Shown here piece by piece: positions 36,849-47,700 of a stretch of 64,000 nt of DNA. Every line of letters begins with the position of its first letter. Position 1 is the stretch's first letter. Made by a program: the position numbers and the translations under genes. The stretch comes from Hyphomicrobiales bacterium. GTDB lineage: Bacteria; Pseudomonadota; Alphaproteobacteria; Rhizobiales; Rhizobiaceae. The notes under the pieces are model-generated. The model did no database searches and was not told the DNA's origin. It worked only from the letters and a program-made list of their open reading frames with translations. The stretch spans positions 1-64,000 of the forward strand of contig UBTA01000011.1 in NCBI GenBank assembly GCA_900468065.1. The letters run 5' to 3'.

Positions 36849-39329
36849 ATGGAAACAGGTCCTTTGAAACGCGCTGGCGGCCGGATTCCGTCTCTGTTGC
36901 GCCGGTTCATGGCAAGCTCGACGCTCGTGGCTTTCGCTTGCCCTGCTTTTGCAGCGGCTGAAGGCGTGGCGACAGCCAACCTCTTCGGCTCGTCCGAAGT
37001 CGTGACCTTTTCCGTGCTGATCGGCGTCATTTCTGCAGCAATGCTGTCGGCCATCTGGCTGATCCGCCAGCGCGGCAATATGGAGACCGACAATCGCGAG
37101 CTGAACACGGCGCTGGCCGATGCCAACCACCGGATTTCGCGGTTCCAGGCACTGATTGCCGACAAGAACCGCCGCATCGTCGTTTGGGAAGGCCAGTCGA
37201 ACAAGCCTGAATTTCTTGGCCAGCTGCCGGCTGAGACCGGCGCACCGCAGGACGACCGCGACTTCCTCGCTTTTGGCCGCTGGATTAAATCGCAATCGGC
37301 ATCCGAGCTGGAAAAAGCCATCGAACGGCTGCGCTCCAATGCCGAGAGCTTTGACCTTGTCGTCGAAACCAGCCGGAGTGAAATCATCGAAGCCCAGGGC
37401 CGCGTTTCCGGCGGCCGCGCCTTCGTGCGTTTCGTGGCACTGAACAATCTGCGGGCCGAGCTTGCGGAAGTTAAAATGGAACGCGACCGCCTGCACGGCG
37501 CGCTGTCCAACCTGCATACGCTGCTCGACGCAATCGATCTTCCTGTCTGGCAGCGCGGGCCGGACGGCGCCATTCTGTGGGTAAACGAAGCTTATGCCGA
37601 AGCCGTCGAAGCTGCTGATCCCTCCGCAGCCGTCAAGGAGAGCCGCGAGCTTTTGGCAACCGTTGCACGCGAGAAGATCCGCGTCCTCAGCACTTATGAT
37701 TCGCCCTATCGCGACAAGGTCTCCACCGTCGTGCGCGGCAACCGGACGTTCTACGACGTGGTGGACGCCAAGAGCACCAGCGGATCCGCAGGCATGGCGA
37801 TCAATGTCTCCGACGTCGAGGCCGTCCGCGAGGAACTCAACCGCACCCTGAAGAGCCACGCCGAAACGCTCGACCATCTGGCAACGCCGGTGGCGATCTT
37901 CGACGGCAGCCAGCAACTGCAATTCTACAACCAGGCTTTCCAGCGGCTTTGGGACCTCGACATGGGCTTCCTCGAGCGCAAGCCGGGCAATGGCGAGATC
38001 CTCGACCGGCTGCGCGCCGTCGGCAAGCTGCCGGAACAGCTGAACTGGAAGCAGTGGAAGGATTCAGCGCTCGCCGTCTATCAGGCGATTGAGACGCAAT
38101 CCGATCTTTGGCACCTGCCCAATGGCCAGACATTGCGCGTGTTCGCAACCGCCCGCCCGCAGGGGGGAGCCACCTGGGTGTTCGAGAACCTGACGGAAAA
38201 GGTCGATCTGGAAACCCGCTACAACACGCTGGTCCAGGTTCAGGGCGAAACGATCGATCACCTGTCGGAAGGCGTCGCCGTGTTCGGGCCGGACGGCCGC
38301 ATCAAATTGTCCAACCCGGCGTTCCGCGCGCTGTGGGGCGTCAGCGAAATCGAAGCAAAGCCCGGAACGCATATCCGCGCCATCGAGCAGGCCTGCGCGC
38401 CATCCTACGACCAGCCGGACGGCTGGAAGCGGTTTTCGCATCTCATCACCAGCTTTGACGACGAACGCCCGTCCTGCCAGGGCATTCTGGAGCTCCGGAC
38501 CGGCTTGATCCTCGATTTCGCCGTCATTCCGCTGCCCAACGCCCAGACGATGCTGACCTTCGTCAACATCACCGACAGCGCCCGGGTCGAGCGCGCGCTC
38601 ACCGAAAAGAACGATGCGTTGCGGATGGCGGACCATCTGAAGAACGATTTCGTCCAGCACGTGTCCTATGAGCTGCGTTCACCGCTGACCAATATTATCG
38701 GCTTTGCCGATCTGCTGAAAACGCCCGCTTTCGGATCGCTGACGGAACGGCAGGCAGAATATGTCGATCATATCTCCACATCCTCCTCGCTGCTTCTGAC
38801 CATCGTCAACGACATCCTCGATCTGGCAACCGTCGATGCCGGTATCGTCGAGCTCGACCTGTCGGAAATCAACCTGACGGATTTCCTTGATGAAGTGTCG
38901 CTACAGATGGCCGATAGGCTGCAGGAAAGCGCAGTCACCCTGCAGATCGATACACCGGATATGCTGGGCCTGTTCGTTGCCGATCACCAGCGGCTGAAAC
39001 AGATCCTCATCAAGCTTTTGACCAATGCCGCCAACTTTGCGCCTGATGGCAGCACTGTCAGCCTGAAATGCCGCCGCGAAGGCAGCGACTTCGTCTTCAG
39101 CGTCGCCGACAATGGGGCCGGCATTCCGCAGGATGTGCTTGACGCCGTGTTCAAGCGTTTCGAAAGCCATGGCCAGCACGGCGGCGCAGGCCTTGGCCTG
39201 TCGATCGTCGAAAGCTTCGTCAGCCTGCATCACGGCACCGTATCGATCCGCAGCCACGAGGGAGAAGGCACGGAAGTGACCTGCCGCATCCCTTCGGGCG
39301 ACCTGCCGCAGATCGCCGCAGCGGAATAA
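36849..39329 (+). CDS. divL: DivL-type PAS sensor kinase with Tyr at the H-box
   Basis: This cell-cycle signalling protein has 826 residues. The ATG at 36849 follows GGGGAAG. One transmembrane helix lies near the N-terminus (VVTFSVLIGVISAAMLSAIW), then a helical region and about three PAS-like domains (around 220-320, 335-460 and 460-580). The dimerisation helix reads NDFVQHVSYELRSPLTNI: residue 607 is Tyr where kinases have the phosphorylated His. An intact-looking ATPase domain ends it (DNGAGIP, GAGLGLSIVESFVSLHHG). This substitution defines DivL, the CckA-controlling pseudokinase of Caulobacter; a homologue beside ahcY in Agrobacterium fits. The stop overlaps the next ATG (TAATG). Confidence 0.9.
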   Translation: METGPLKRAGGRIPSLLRRFMASSTLVAFACPAFAAAEGVATANLFGSSEVVTFSVLIGVISAAMLSAIWLIRQRGNMETDNRELNTALADANHRISRFQALIADKNRRIVVWEGQSNKPEFLGQLPAETGAPQDDRDFLAFGRWIKSQSASELEKAIERLRSNAESFDLVVETSRSEIIEAQGRVSGGRAFVRFVALNNLRAELAEVKMERDRLHGALSNLHTLLDAIDLPVWQRGPDGAILWVNEAYAEAVEAADPSAAVKESRELLATVAREKIRVLSTYDSPYRDKVSTVVRGNRTFYDVVDAKSTSGSAGMAINVSDVEAVREELNRTLKSHAETLDHLATPVAIFDGSQQLQFYNQAFQRLWDLDMGFLERKPGNGEILDRLRAVGKLPEQLNWKQWKDSALAVYQAIETQSDLWHLPNGQTLRVFATARPQGGATWVFENLTEKVDLETRYNTLVQVQGETIDHLSEGVAVFGPDGRIKLSNPAFRALWGVSEIEAKPGTHIRAIEQACAPSYDQPDGWKRFSHLITSFDDERPSCQGILELRTGLILDFAVIPLPNAQTMLTFVNITDSARVERALTEKNDALRMADHLKNDFVQHVSYELRSPLTNIIGFADLLKTPAFGSLTERQAEYVDHISTSSSLLLTIVNDILDLATVDAGIVELDLSEINLTDFLDEVSLQMADRLQESAVTLQIDTPDMLGLFVADHQRLKQILIKLLTNAANFAPDGSTVSLKCRREGSDFVFSVADNGAGIPQDVLDAVFKRFESHGQHGGAGLGLSIVESFVSLHHGTVSIRSHEGEGTEVTCRIPSGDLPQIAAAE

Positions 39330-40816
39330 TGCAGGTGATCGAGCTCACCCTCAAGGACGAGGCAGCCACGATCGAGCTTGGCGAGGATCTGGCGCTGGCC
39401 CTGAAAGCCGGCGATTGTCTGGCGCTATCGGGCGACCTCGGGGCCGGAAAATCGACATTGGCGCGTGCCTTTCTGCGTGCCATGGCCGACGACGAGACGC
39501 TGGAGGTTCCAAGCCCCACCTTCACGCTGGTGCAGAGCTATGAGCTGCGCATTGCCGTTTCGCATTTCGATCTCTACCGGCTCGCGGATGTATCGGAACT
39601 CGATGAGCTGGGGTTTGACGAGGCCCTATCCGAGGGCATCTGCCTGGTGGAGTGGCCAGAGAATGCGCTGTCGGCGCTGCCCAAGTCACGGTTGACCGCC
39701 ATATTCTCGCATCTTGGCGACGGACGCCTGGTCAAAATCACCGGCGAAGCCGCCACCCTTCTTCGGATCGAACGCAGCCTCGCCATCCGCACCTTCCTCA
39801 GGCAGCGTGGATATGGCCATGCCAAGCGATGCCATCTGAGCGGCGACGCTTCCGCACGCGCCTATGAACGTATTCTCGTGTCTGGAGAACCGACCCGCAT
39901 TCTGATGGACTCGGCCCGTCACAAGCCCGGCCCTATCCTTCAGGACGGCAAATATTACCAGCAGCTGGCGCATCTGGCCGAAGACGTCATCCCTTTCGTC
40001 GCAATCGACCGCGACATCAGGCAGAAGGGATTTAGCGCACCCGACATCTATGAGAGCGATCTTGATGCCGGCATCCTGTTGATCGAAGACCTCGGCAGTG
40101 ACGGTATTCTCGACGCGGACGGACGGCCGATCGCCGAGCGTTACCTGGAAAGTGTGCGTGTCCTTGCCCATCTGCATGCGCAGCCAGTGACGCGGGACAT
40201 ATCGCTGGGCACGGTCAACCACCATATCCCGGATTTCGACCGCTCGGCGATGAAGATCGAGACCAGCCTGCTGCTCGACTGGTATCTGCCCTGGAAGCGT
40301 GGTGAAAAGGCGTCCGATGCAGAGCGCCATGGCTATTTTGCCGTCTGGGATCACCTGATCGATCTTATGGCTTCATCGGAAAAGAAGCTGCTGCTGCGGG
40401 ATTTCCATTCACCGAACATCATCTGGCGCGGCGAGCGGTCCGGATTCGAGCGCATCGGCATCATCGATTTCCAGGATTCGATGATCGGCCCGACGGCCTA
40501 TGACGTCGCCTCAATCACGCAGGATGCGCGCGTGACGATCGAACCGGAGCTGCGCGACGCGATGCTGTCGCTCTACTGCGCGGAACGCAACGCTCTCGGC
40601 ACATTCCACGAGCCGACGTTCCGGCGCGACTGGCATCTGATGTCCGCCCAGCGCAATTGCAAGCTCGTTGGCATCTGGGTGCGGCTGATGCAGCGCGACG
40701 GCAAGCCCTTCTATATGAAGCATATGCCGCGCACATTTTCCTATCTCGAGGTGGCGCTTCAACACGAAGCACTCGCGCCCTTGCGCGATTGGTGCATAAA
40801 GGCTGGAATCCTCTAG
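39329..40816 (+). CDS. tsaE: TsaE - AmgK fusion (t6A ATPase plus sugar kinase domain)
   Basis: This is a two-domain protein of 495 residues. Residues 1-150 are TsaE, the ATPase needed for N6-threonylcarbamoyl-adenosine in tRNA: P-loop GDLGAGKST (35-43), PSPTFTLVQSYE and ISHFDLYRL-like VSHFDLYRLADVSELDELG. Residues about 160-495 are an aminoglycoside-phosphotransferase-fold kinase with catalytic LRDFHSPN (Asp358) and metal-binding GIIDFQDS. The following gene is a MurU-like nucleotidyltransferase, so the kinase half is probably AmgK, which phosphorylates MurNAc/GlcNAc at the anomeric carbon in peptidoglycan recycling. The fusion is common in alphaproteobacteria. The start overlaps divL. Confidence 0.92.
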   Translation: MQVIELTLKDEAATIELGEDLALALKAGDCLALSGDLGAGKSTLARAFLRAMADDETLEVPSPTFTLVQSYELRIAVSHFDLYRLADVSELDELGFDEALSEGICLVEWPENALSALPKSRLTAIFSHLGDGRLVKITGEAATLLRIERSLAIRTFLRQRGYGHAKRCHLSGDASARAYERILVSGEPTRILMDSARHKPGPILQDGKYYQQLAHLAEDVIPFVAIDRDIRQKGFSAPDIYESDLDAGILLIEDLGSDGILDADGRPIAERYLESVRVLAHLHAQPVTRDISLGTVNHHIPDFDRSAMKIETSLLLDWYLPWKRGEKASDAERHGYFAVWDHLIDLMASSEKKLLLRDFHSPNIIWRGERSGFERIGIIDFQDSMIGPTAYDVASITQDARVTIEPELRDAMLSLYCAERNALGTFHEPTFRRDWHLMSAQRNCKLVGIWVRLMQRDGKPFYMKHMPRTFSYLEVALQHEALAPLRDWCIKAGIL

Positions 40817-40858
40817 ACCGAATCAACGGTCAAAGGTTGACTGGATCACGTGCTGCCG

Positions 40859-41596
40859 ATGCCCATCATCAAAAATGCCATGGTGCTTGCCGCGGGGCTC
40901 GGAACCCGTCTGCGCCCCATCACCGATACCATGCCGAAACCGCTGGTTACGATCGCGGGAAAGCCGATGATCGACTATGTGCTCGATCTCCTGGAGGCCG
41001 CAGGCGTCGAGACGGCTGCGGTCAACGTTCATCATTTCGCCGACCGGATGGAAGCGCATCTGGCTGAGCGAAGCCGGCCAAGCATCGTGATCTCAGACGA
41101 GCGGGCAGCGCTGATGAATTCCGGTGGCGGCTTGGTTAAGGGATTGAAGCTGCTTCCCGACGGCCCGGTTCTGGTGATGAATGCCGACCTGTTCTGGGTC
41201 GGAGAAAAACCGGATTCTCCGTCCAATCTCGAAAGGCTCGCATCCTTCTTCGATCCGGAAACCATGGACATGGCGCTTCTCTGCGTGCGCAATGAAGACA
41301 CGACCGGCCACAACGGCAAGCTGGATTTCTCCCTCGATCAGCAAGGACGTCTGTCGCGCTACAAGGACGGCATGGACAATCCTGTCGTTTATGCGGGCGC
41401 AATCGCCCTTCACAGCCGCCTTTTCGCCGCCGCACCGGATGATGCTTTCAACCTCAATATCTATTTCGACCGGGCGATCGCGCAAAACAGGCTTTTCGGT
41501 ATCGTTCTCGACGGTCACTGGCTGACGGTCGGGACACCCGAAGCGATTGGGCAAGCCGAAGATGCCATCCAGCAGTTTGCAACAGGAGCAGGATGA
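40859..41596 (+). CDS. murU: MurU-type sugar-1-phosphate nucleotidyltransferase
   Basis: The 245-residue protein has the sugar-nucleotidyltransferase signature LAAGLGTRLRPITDTMPKPL near its start, then PMIDYVLDLLEAAGV and the metal-binding Asp in VLVMNADLFWVG. Next to an AmgK-like kinase it most likely converts MurNAc-1-phosphate and UTP to UDP-MurNAc, the recycling route that bypasses MurA and lowers fosfomycin sensitivity in other bacteria. That role is inferred from context. The ATG at 40859 is preferred over a GTG three codons earlier. The stop is one base from the addB start. Confidence 0.9.
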   Translation: MPIIKNAMVLAAGLGTRLRPITDTMPKPLVTIAGKPMIDYVLDLLEAAGVETAAVNVHHFADRMEAHLAERSRPSIVISDERAALMNSGGGLVKGLKLLPDGPVLVMNADLFWVGEKPDSPSNLERLASFFDPETMDMALLCVRNEDTTGHNGKLDFSLDQQGRLSRYKDGMDNPVVYAGAIALHSRLFAAAPDDAFNLNIYFDRAIAQNRLFGIVLDGHWLTVGTPEAIGQAEDAIQQFATGAG

Positions 41597-41597
41597 C

Positions 41598-44500
41598 GTG
41601 GCGGACACAGTCTCCAACGTCTACACCATTCCACCCGGCCTTCCCTTCCTGAAGACCCTGGTTGAAAAGCTGTGTTCTGGCGATCTGATCCCGGGTTTCC
41701 GCTACGACACGGCCGATCCCTTGTCGCTGGCCGGTGTGACCATTTTCGTGCCAACCCGGCGATCGGCCCGCGTGCTGCGCTCCGAACTGGTGGATTGCCT
41801 CGGCGGACGCTCGGCGATCCTGCCAATGATCCGGGCACTGGGCGAAACCGACGATGACAGCGGCTTTTTCGATGCCGAAATCCCGGCGATCCTCGATCTC
41901 GCACCGCCCTTGCCCAATATTGCCCGGCTGATCGAGCTCGGCTGCCTTATCCTTGCCTGGCGCAATCAGCTGCCGAAGGCTGTGCTCGACGTGCATGCGG
42001 AAAGCCCGCTGATCGCTCCGGCCAGCCCCGCCGATGCCATCTGGCTGGCGCGCAATCTCTCCGAGATCATCGACGCGATGGAAACGGAGGAACTGGACTG
42101 GGACGCGCTCGACAAGCTCGATGACGCCGACCATGCCCTCTGGTGGCAGCTGACGCTGGCCTTCCTGAAAATTGCCAGCACCTATTGGCCGGCCCGGCTG
42201 GAGGAGCTGAAGCAATCCTCTCCCGCCCGCCACCGCAACGCCATCCTTGAGGCCGAAGCCCAGCGCATTGCCAGTGGCAAGGTCACCGGCCCGATCATCA
42301 TTGCCGGCTCCACCGGCTCGATCCCCGCAACGGCAAAGCTGATTGCTGCCGTGCAGAAGCTTCCAAACGGCACCATCGTCTTGCCCGGTCTCGACCAGAC
42401 AATGAGTGACGCCGAGTGGATGATGATCGCGCCGGAAACCGCAAAGCTGACCGGCAGACCGGACCCGGCAAGCCGCAGCCATCCGCAATACGGATTCTTC
42501 CGCCTGCTGAAGCTTATGGAGGTTTCGCGTCAGGACGTCACCATTCTCGGTACTTCGGAGCCCGATCTCGATTACCGGGCAGAGCTGATCTCGCATGCCC
42601 TTCTGCCAGTCCAGGCGACCAGCAGCTGGACGGCACTGCGCGGCGATGTCGATCCTATCCGGCTGACCGCTGCGTTCTCCGATGCGGCGCTGATCGAAAC
42701 GGCCAATGAGCGGGAGGAGGCAACCGCCATCGCCATTGCGCTGCGCCTCGCGTTGCACGGCAACGACGAAAGCCAGGCGGCCCTCATCACGCCCGACCGC
42801 GATCTTGCCCGCCGCGTGGCCACTGAGCTCATGCGCTTCGGCATTGAAGCTGACGATTCCGCCGGTACGCCGCTCTCCTCCACCGGACCCGGCAGCCTGG
42901 CGCGACTGCTGCTTGAAGCGGCATTGCGGCCGGGCGATCCCATATCCATCGTGGCGCTTCTCAAACATCCGCTTGCCCGTTTCGGCCTCTCCGCCGAGGC
43001 GATGAACGCGGCGGCCACGACGCTGGAGCTGATGGCACTGCGCGGCGGTACCGGCAGCGCCGATATTTCCGAGCTTGAAACTCTTCTCGACCAGACGCTG
43101 CAGCAGGAAATCGGCAAGAAACATCTGCCGGAATGGCGCGGCCAGATCGACGACGAGGCCATCGAGCAGGCCCGCGATCTTGCCCGGCGCATCGCCGCAG
43201 CAGCCGAGCCACTGGCCGGCACCTTGGTTCGCCATCACAGAAGCGGCCGTGGGCTGACGGCAGCCTTGCCGCTCTCGCAATGGGCGGAGAAAACCGGTTC
43301 GGGCCTGGAAGCCGTTGCCATCGATGAGCATGGCTGCCTTGCAGGGCTCTGGTCGGGTGAAGCCGGCGAAGCACTGGCCGCACAATTGCGTTCCGTCATC
43401 GATACCGAAGGTCAGCTGACGGCGGATGGGCCGCAATGGAGCGATATCGTCGAGGCGCTGTCGGCGAGCGAATCGATCAAGCCGCGCTCGATGCGCCATC
43501 CGCGCGTGTTCATCTTCGGCGCGCTCGAATCCCGTCTGCAAAGCGTCGATCTCGTGGTTCTCGGCGGCATGAACGAGGGGACATGGCCCGGCCAGACGGC
43601 CAATGATCCCTTCCTGTCGCGAACGATGAAGACGACGATGGGGCTTGAGCCGCCGGAGCGGCGGATCGGCCAGCTGGCCCATGATTTCCAGATGGCCTGC
43701 GGCACGCGCAAACTCATTCTGACCCGCGCCATGCGCAAAGGCGCCACGCCGACGGTTGCGTCCCGCTGGCTGCAGCGGCTTCTGGCGGTCGGCGGCAAAC
43801 CCTTTGCGGCGACGCTGCGTGAAAATGGCCGGGATTATCAGCAATGGGCTGGCATGCTGGATCAGGGTGTCACCCAGCCGCTGGCCAAAAGGCCGGAGCC
43901 GAAACCATCGGCGGAGCACCAGCCGCGCAGCTATTCCTTCAGCGAGGTAAGCCGGCTACGGCGCGACCCCTATGCCGTCTATGCGCGGCGAATCCTGCGC
44001 CTGCAGCCGATCGATCCTTTCAACCGCGATCCGGGCGCCGCCGAACGCGGCACGCTGTACCACAAGATCGTCGAACGCTTCGTGCGCGCCAAGCTGGATG
44101 CCGCATCGCCGCAAGCGCAGGTGGAGATGAGCCGGATTCTCAACGAGGCTTTCGATGAGCAGGCCCTGCCTGCCCATATCGATATCGTCTGGCGGCCGCG
44201 CTTTGCCGCCGTTGGCAAGGCCTTCATCGACTGGGAAATCAGCCGTCAGGGCGATATCCGCAACAGCTATACCGAACTGTACGCAACGATGGAGCTTGCT
44301 GTGTCCGGCATCAAGCTGACCGGCATTGCCGACCGGATCGATATTCTCGGCGAAGGCAGCGCCGTGATCGTCGATTACAAGACGGGATCAAACCCTTCTA
44401 TCAATGAGGCCCGGGCCCTGCTTGACCCGCAGCTGGCACTGGAAGCCGCAGCGCTGAAGGCCGGGGCCTTCGAGAAGGCCGGGGCGAAACACCCGCAATC

Positions 44501-44789
44501 GCTGCTTTACGTTCGCCTCAAACCCGGCGAACGGTTTGCCGTTCAGGAGGTCAACAACGAGCATGCCAAGGCGCGCGCCAATGTTGAGACCAAGTCGGCC
44601 GAGCAATTGGCCGAGGATTCGCTGAAGGAGTTGACCGGGCTCCTCGCTGCCCTGATGAGCGGCAAGTATGGTTTCGCCTCGCGGTTGATCGTCCAGAAGG
44701 AGCGGGATTACGGCGGAGAATACGACCATCTGGCCCGCGTTGCCGAATGGGCCACGGCCGAAGGCGAGGATGACAGCAATGAAGGATGA
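41598..44789 (+). CDS. addB: Double-strand break repair protein AddB
   Basis: This is the nuclease/inactivated-helicase subunit of AddAB, the alphaproteobacterial counterpart of RecBCD that resects broken DNA ends for RecA. It is 1063 residues from a GTG at 41598 with AGGAG upstream; a 17-codon longer ATG frame overlaps murU. The N-terminal helicase-like half starts VTIFVPTRRSARVLRSEL. The C-terminal half is a PDDEXK exonuclease with ADRIDIL and VIVDYKTGS; KT is the catalytic strand. GGMNEGTWPGQTANDPFLSR is a typical AddB block. It overlaps addA by 11 bases. Confidence 0.95.
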   Translation: MADTVSNVYTIPPGLPFLKTLVEKLCSGDLIPGFRYDTADPLSLAGVTIFVPTRRSARVLRSELVDCLGGRSAILPMIRALGETDDDSGFFDAEIPAILDLAPPLPNIARLIELGCLILAWRNQLPKAVLDVHAESPLIAPASPADAIWLARNLSEIIDAMETEELDWDALDKLDDADHALWWQLTLAFLKIASTYWPARLEELKQSSPARHRNAILEAEAQRIASGKVTGPIIIAGSTGSIPATAKLIAAVQKLPNGTIVLPGLDQTMSDAEWMMIAPETAKLTGRPDPASRSHPQYGFFRLLKLMEVSRQDVTILGTSEPDLDYRAELISHALLPVQATSSWTALRGDVDPIRLTAAFSDAALIETANEREEATAIAIALRLALHGNDESQAALITPDRDLARRVATELMRFGIEADDSAGTPLSSTGPGSLARLLLEAALRPGDPISIVALLKHPLARFGLSAEAMNAAATTLELMALRGGTGSADISELETLLDQTLQQEIGKKHLPEWRGQIDDEAIEQARDLARRIAAAAEPLAGTLVRHHRSGRGLTAALPLSQWAEKTGSGLEAVAIDEHGCLAGLWSGEAGEALAAQLRSVIDTEGQLTADGPQWSDIVEALSASESIKPRSMRHPRVFIFGALESRLQSVDLVVLGGMNEGTWPGQTANDPFLSRTMKTTMGLEPPERRIGQLAHDFQMACGTRKLILTRAMRKGATPTVASRWLQRLLAVGGKPFAATLRENGRDYQQWAGMLDQGVTQPLAKRPEPKPSAEHQPRSYSFSEVSRLRRDPYAVYARRILRLQPIDPFNRDPGAAERGTLYHKIVERFVRAKLDAASPQAQVEMSRILNEAFDEQALPAHIDIVWRPRFAAVGKAFIDWEISRQGDIRNSYTELYATMELAVSGIKLTGIADRIDILGEGSAVIVDYKTGSNPSINEARALLDPQLALEAAALKAGAFEKAGAKHPQSLLYVRLKPGERFAVQEVNNEHAKARANVETKSAEQLAEDSLKELTGLLAALMSGKYGFASRLIVQKERDYGGEYDHLARVAEWATAEGEDDSNEG

Positions 44790-47700
44790 CGATTTCGGCC
44801 CGCTCGAGCCGACGCCGCAGGCTTGGCTGGACTGGACCTCGGCCAAGCAGGCGCTCGCCTCCGACCCTGCCCGCTCCGCCTGGGTTTCGGCCAATGCCGG
44901 CTCCGGCAAGACGCATGTGCTGACGCAGCGCGTTATCCGGCTTCTACTGTCCGGCTGCCGGCCCTCGGCGATCCTGTGCCTCACCTATACCAAGGCTGCG
45001 GCATCGGAAATGTCCAACCGCGTGTTCGAACGGCTGGCCGAATGGGTGACGCTGGACGATGACGCCCTGGATGACCGGATCGCGGCAATCGAGGGCGAGC
45101 GGCCGGATCTGTTGAAACGTCAGGAGGCCCGGCGCCTATTTGCGCGCGCACTGGAAACACCCGGCGGCCTGAAGATCCAGACAATCCATGCCTTCTGCGA
45201 GGCGCTGTTGCATCAGTTTCCGCTCGAGGCCAATGTTGCTGGACATTTCTCGGTTCTCGACGACCGTGCCTCCGCCACGCTTCTCGCCGATGCCCGGCGG
45301 GCGTTGCTGACGGCCACCGCAAGCGAGGATGACAGCGAGCTGACCGAGGCCTTTGCGACGGTTCTCGACCTTGCCGACGATACCGGCCTTGAGAAACTGC
45401 TCTCGGCGATCGTTGCGCAACGCACGCCAATCCAGCTTTTTCTCGATGAAGCCGCCACTAAAAGGGGCATAGATCCAGCGCTTCGCCTGGCCCTGGGGCT
45501 CGGCCCGGATGAAACCGCAGAAACGGCATTAGCCGGATTCTGGCCTTTGAACGGTTTGAACGGAGCGGCACTCGAACGCTATATCGGCATGGCGCTTTCG
45601 GTCGGGGGAGCCAAGGTTACGGAGTTTGCTGAAGGCTTGCGCGTCGTCGCCAAGCTCGCCGATCCGCTGCAGCGTTACACTGCACTGAACGGGCTGTTTT
45701 TCACCCAGGCGGGCAAGCCGAAAGCCGATTCGGCCTTCCTGTCCAAAGGGATGCGCGACAAGGCGCCTGATCTCGAAGACATGGTCAACGCGGCCCGCGA
45801 CCACATCGCCGCCGCCGCCGATCGGCTCAACCTGATTTCGATGTTCGAGGCCACCAAGGCAGCCCTGGTGCTCGCCGACCGGCTGAACAACGACTATGAG
45901 GATATCAAGAAAAGCCGCAGCCAGCTGGATTTCGACGATCTGATCAACCGCACCGCGACACTTCTGTCACGGGGCGATGTCAGCCGCTGGGTTCACTACA
46001 AGCTCGACCAGGGCATAGACCATATCCTCGTCGATGAGGCCCAGGATACAAGCCCCGTGCAATGGACAATCATCCAGTCGCTGGCCGAGGACTTCTTCTC
46101 CGGCGAAACGGCGCGCAGCGGTAACCGGACGATGTTTGCCGTCGGCGACGAGAAGCAGTCGATCTATTCGTTTCAAGGCGCCCGGCCGGAGCGGTTTTCC
46201 AACGAGAGCATCGAGACAGAGCGGCGGGTCCGCGATGGCGGCAAGGCCTTCAGCCCGATCCGGCTGCAGCTGTCCTTCCGCTCTACCGAGGATGTGCTTT
46301 CGGCCGTCGATACCGTGTTTGAAAATCCGCTTCATGCCCGTGGCCTCAGCGCCCGCAATGATGCCGTCGTGCACGCGTCCAACCGCATTGGCCATCCCGG
46401 TGTGGTCGAGGTCTGGGACGCGATTGCGCCGGCCGACAGCATCCAGGAGGACGACTGGACGGCCGCCTTCGACGCGACGCCGGAGGATGCCCCCGCCAAT
46501 ATCCTGGCACAGCGCATTGCCGCCACTCTTGCCCATTGGATCGGCCGGGAAACGGTGATCGAGAAAGGCGTCAAGCGGCCGATGCAGCCGGGTGATATCA
46601 TCGTTCTCGTGCGCAAACGCGACGCCTTCGTCAACGCGCTGACCCGGGCGCTCAAGACACGGCAGAATATTCCTGTGGCCGGTGCGGACCGGCTGGTGCT
46701 GACCAACCATATCGCCGTGCAGGACCTGATGGCGCTTGGCCGTTTCGTACTTTTGCCGCCGGACGACCTGTCGCTGGCTGCGGTTTTGAAAAGCCCGCTG
46801 TTCAACCTTGGCGAAGACGATATTGCAGCATTGGCCGTGGGCAGGCCTTCCTCCGTCAGCGTCTGGAAAAACCTTCTGGACTTCGGCGCAGACGAGACGA
46901 GCCATTATCACCCCGCCTTGCAAAAGCTGCAGCGCTATAGATCGCTATCGCGCACCCTGCCCGTGCATGATTTCTACGCGCAGATACTTGGTCAGGACTG
47001 TGGGCGCGCTGCCTATCTCGGACGGCTCGGCACCGAAGTCAGCGATATCCTCGACGAATTCCTGACCTTTGCGCTCGACCATGAAAAGAACGGCCTTCCC
47101 GGCCTGCAGGCCTTTATTTCCGGGCTGGAAATGGAAGCGCCGACGGTCAAGCGCGAACAGGACAAGGAGCGCAACGAAGTCCGGATCATGACGGTCCACG
47201 CCGCCAAGGGCCTGGAATCGCCGGTGGTGTTCCTGGTGGATGGCGGTGGCAAGGCGTTCAATTCCCAGCATGTGTCCGGCCTGCGCATGATCAAGCAGGA
47301 CGATCACCCGGGCGCCATGCCATTGCCCGTCTGGCGTCCGCCGGGCGCGGCATCGAACGCGCTGGTGGATGCGGATACGGACCGGCTGAAAACGGCGGCC
47401 GAGGAAGAATACCGCCGGCTGCTCTATGTCGGTATGACACGCGCGGCCGACCGGCTGATCGTCTGCGGCTATCAGGGCAAGCGCGCCAATCCGGAAAGCT
47501 GGCATGCGATGGTCACTGCCAGCCTGTCTGCCGATGAGCGCGGCCGCAGTGCGCCGATGACGTTTTCAGCCGGCGACCAGGAATGGACCGGTTACCGCTG
47601 GCAGGTTTCCACCCTCGGCCGCGATCTGCAGACGCAGGAACAGGACCTGCAGCCGGTCGAGCCTCAACGGGGCGGCCTGCCGCCGGCGCTTCTGCAACCC

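Noticed and set aside
41454-43919. Very long antisense frame (821 codons) over addB
   Set aside because: The sense strand encodes a full AddB with conserved motifs; the antisense product is Arg/Gln/His-rich with no family match.
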